Source of the DNA: Pseudomonadota bacterium
GTDB taxonomy: Bacteria; Pseudomonadota; Alphaproteobacteria; Rhizobiales; Xanthobacteraceae
Assembly (NCBI GenBank): GCA_021779635.1
Contig: JAJYAH010000289.1
Span: 1 to 8,221, forward strand
Direction: 5' to 3'
DNA length: 8,221 nt
Of the stretch, positions 6,449-8,221 are shown one piece after another. Position 1 is the first letter of the stretch, and the number at the start of each line of letters is the position of its first letter. The notes beneath the pieces are model-generated. The model ran no database searches, was not told the origin of the DNA, and saw nothing but the letters and a program-made list of their open reading frames with translations. The position numbers and the translations under genes are program-made.

Positions 6449-8221
6449 TCAGTATTGATGTCGCGGGGTAGGCGCGACGTCGATAATCCCGAGATCCACC
6501 AGGGTACGGTGGAAGCGGCGTTTCCGCTCCGAGGGCGACGCGAAATAGGCTTCGCCGCAGTGCTTGAGAAGGCTCGCGCGCGTCGCGAAGATCTCGTCAA
6601 GCGGCAGACCGGCCTGCTGCAAGGCGACTGTTCCAAGAAAGGCAATATCCAGGTCAGGGCCGCGGCCGGGGACAAGCCGGTCGGAGCAGCCGTTCAGGGT
6701 TTCGATGGCATAGAAGGTGCGAAACTGGCGTCGTGCATCGACGGGAAGCTTGATTTTTGCCTCGATCCGCCGCGCCATCACAGGTTGATGATCTCCGTAG
6801 TGGACGATCAGCATTGGACGTCCGGGAAAACGAGTCGAAAGCTCGGATTTGAGCCTGTTCCAGGTCGCCGCGGTCTCGGCGAGCCGGGCGTAGTATTCGG
6901 CATAGTAAGCATCGGGGAGGCTGGCGGCAGCAAAGGCTCGTTCGCCCTCAAACCGCCCCGGCGCGACCAGCCTTCGGTTGTGAGGGCCGTGATTGAAGTT
7001 CGTTAGCGCGTATAAAAACCGCGGCGCCGGATCGCCGGTAATCCTCTTCATATGAACCCCGAGTGCTGCCTCCAGAAACAATGCATCGGAATATGTCGCT
7101 TCGAATCGACCGGCATCGAACGGTGGACGAAAATCATCTGTGAAAATGCGTTCGCCGATGCCGATTGCACGGTAAAACTCATCGTAGTTGAGAAAGCTGC
7201 GACGGCAGCTGGACGCCAGCATTGCACGATACCCGAGTGCTTTCAGCGTCTCCGGAAGACTGTTGTGGAATCGGCCGACGCCTCTCTTGAAAAGAAAATA
7301 GGCGTTTGAACCGAAGCTCGCGCTGGAGAGGCCGGTTAGCAGGCTGAATTCGGACTGCCACGACCCGCCGCCAAAGATATCGACGTTGAGGGTTCCATGG
7401 AGGCCGTCTTTCGGAGACAGGAAGGCTTCGACGATCGGTTCAACCGGGAGCCCGAATAGGCGCGGATCGAAGATCGATTCGTGCTGGATCACGATAATGT
7501 CGGGATAGTCGAGGGTGCGCGCTGGTATGGCCGGCATCAGCGGCAACGGATCCTCGGCGATATCGCTCAGGACGAGCCCGCCGAACTGCCGCCACGAAAG
7601 CGGGTCGAGAAGGGAGGCTATGAAGGTCGAAAAAAAACACCGCCGCTGAGCCGCAATGCGCCGGAACGAATCCGGCCCGCCGCCCGCCCGATCTGCCGCA
7701 AATAGGCCGATAGAGGCAAAGGCGAACAGAACAACCTGGAGCTCCAGGGAAACCGGCGGCCCGGCCACGTAGAGCCATGCCGCGACTGCGGCCAGGACGG
7801 CGACGATGGCGCCGGCGAAAAAGGCTGTGACGGCGAGCGGATATTGGACGATAAAAAACGGTACCGTTCCCGCAAACGCCAGCGGCAAATCTGTCACGGT
7901 CAGTTTCAGCCCGCTATGCCTGTACTTGACGTTTGACGCGGCGAAGATTGCCGCCACCAGGATAGACGATAGCAGGATAGCTCTTTCAAGATCGGCAACG
8001 GCGAACAGCAGGACCGCGGCAATCCAACACAGCGCGGCAACGGCCAATTTAAGGTGCTCAGCGCTGCGCTCCGCCAGGCAAATGACGGCGACGGCTGTCG
8101 CAATGATCAAAGTCAGCGTCATATGGACAAGAGGCCGGCTAGCGAATGAATCATGCACTGCTATACCATCAGGAAAGACCAGGACAGCTGGTGTTTCAAT
8201 CCTCTTCGTGACCGTCAAGAC
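6449..8221 (-). CDS. LTA synthase/sulfatase-superfamily membrane protein, start uncertain
   Basis: The frame is open from the right edge to TGA at 6451-6449, giving 589 residues counted from TTG 8218. The frame is still open above it, so the true start may lie outside the window; ATG 8122 (residue 33) is the first in-frame ATG but lacks a clear ribosome site. About five or six membrane segments occur within residues 33-175. A periplasmic alkaline-phosphatase-fold domain follows from about 238, with metal/catalytic motifs IVIQHES (E247), GGGSWQSEF (S286), NFNHGPH (H410) and HYGDHQP (D476-H477). This layout matches LTA-synthase-like and phosphoglycerol/phosphoethanolamine transferases, which move a lipid-head phosphate group onto a glycan or lipid. 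The usual nucleophile Thr is Ser here. No CxPxR or SxPxR formylglycine motif is present, so a true sulfatase is unlikely. Possible roles include phosphoglycerol substitution of periplasmic glucans; the acceptor is unknown. Confidence 0.88.
   Translation of the reverse strand, partial: VLTVTKRIETPAVLVFPDGIAVHDSFASRPLVHMTLTLIIATAVAVICLAERSAEHLKLAVAALCWIAAVLLFAVADLERAILLSSILVAAIFAASNVKYRHSGLKLTVTDLPLAFAGTVPFFIVQYPLAVTAFFAGAIVAVLAAVAAWLYVAGPPVSLELQVVLFAFASIGLFAADRAGGGPDSFRRIAAQRRCFFSTFIASLLDPLSWRQFGGLVLSDIAEDPLPLMPAIPARTLDYPDIIVIQHESIFDPRLFGLPVEPIVEAFLSPKDGLHGTLNVDIFGGGSWQSEFSLLTGLSSASFGSNAYFLFKRGVGRFHNSLPETLKALGYRAMLASSCRRSFLNYDEFYRAIGIGERIFTDDFRPPFDAGRFEATYSDALFLEAALGVHMKRITGDPAPRFLYALTNFNHGPHNRRLVAPGRFEGERAFAAASLPDAYYAEYYARLAETAATWNRLKSELSTRFPGRPMLIVHYGDHQPVMARRIEAKIKLPVDARRQFRTFYAIETLNGCSDRLVPGRGPDLDIAFLGTVALQQAGLPLDEIFATRASLLKHCGEAYFASPSERKRRFHRTLVDLGIIDVAPTPRHQY

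Noticed and set aside
7347..7379. True sulfatase assignment for the minus-strand membrane protein
   Set aside because: There is no C/S-x-P-x-R formylglycine motif; the GGGSWQSEF motif and N-terminal membrane bundle fit the LTA-synthase/phosphotransferase branch.

Overview
The window looks like high-GC alphaproteobacterial chromosome, most likely Bradyrhizobium, Rhodopseudomonas or a close relative. Three things point there: strong G/C preference at third codon positions, a Rhizobiales-style catabolic cluster (branched-chain-amino-acid-type solute-binding protein next to acyl-CoA enzymes), and an intergenic palindromic unit at about 6317-6384 that resembles dispersed elements I recall from Bradyrhizobium genomes. 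The assignment rests on reading and memory, not on a search.

Left part (1-5074): a probable catabolic locus. An AMP-forming acyl-CoA ligase gene (1-1224, minus, cut by the left edge) is transcribed away from three plus-strand genes: a secreted ABC solute-binding protein (1494-2693), a long-chain-type acyl-CoA dehydrogenase (2710-3855) and a nitronate monooxygenase/FMN-dependent reductase-like protein (3968-5074). The first two plus genes are 16 nt apart and the third follows after 112 nt, so they are probably one transcript. The 269-nt divergent region carries several dyads that could be operators. The simplest reading is uptake of an organic acid, CoA activation, alpha-beta dehydrogenation and a further flavin-dependent step. 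The substrate cannot be read from the sequence. No permease or ATPase gene for the transporter is visible.

Right part (5260-8221): a secreted glycerophosphodiester phosphodiesterase (5260-6264, plus) faces a membrane-anchored LTA-synthase/sulfatase-superfamily protein (6449 to the right edge, minus). Both belong to families that act on phosphoglycerol or phosphate-ester groups outside the cytoplasm. The convergent gap holds a terminator-like hairpin and the palindromic element.

Nothing here amounts to a clearly new system: there is no CRISPR array, RNA gene, transposase, phage or defence gene. The points most worth a second look are the Ser in place of the usual Thr nucleophile in the LTA-synthase-like protein, the catalytic-base placement in the dehydrogenase, the divergent operator-like dyads, the mini-ORF with a strong ribosome site before the monooxygenase gene, and the palindromic repeat.
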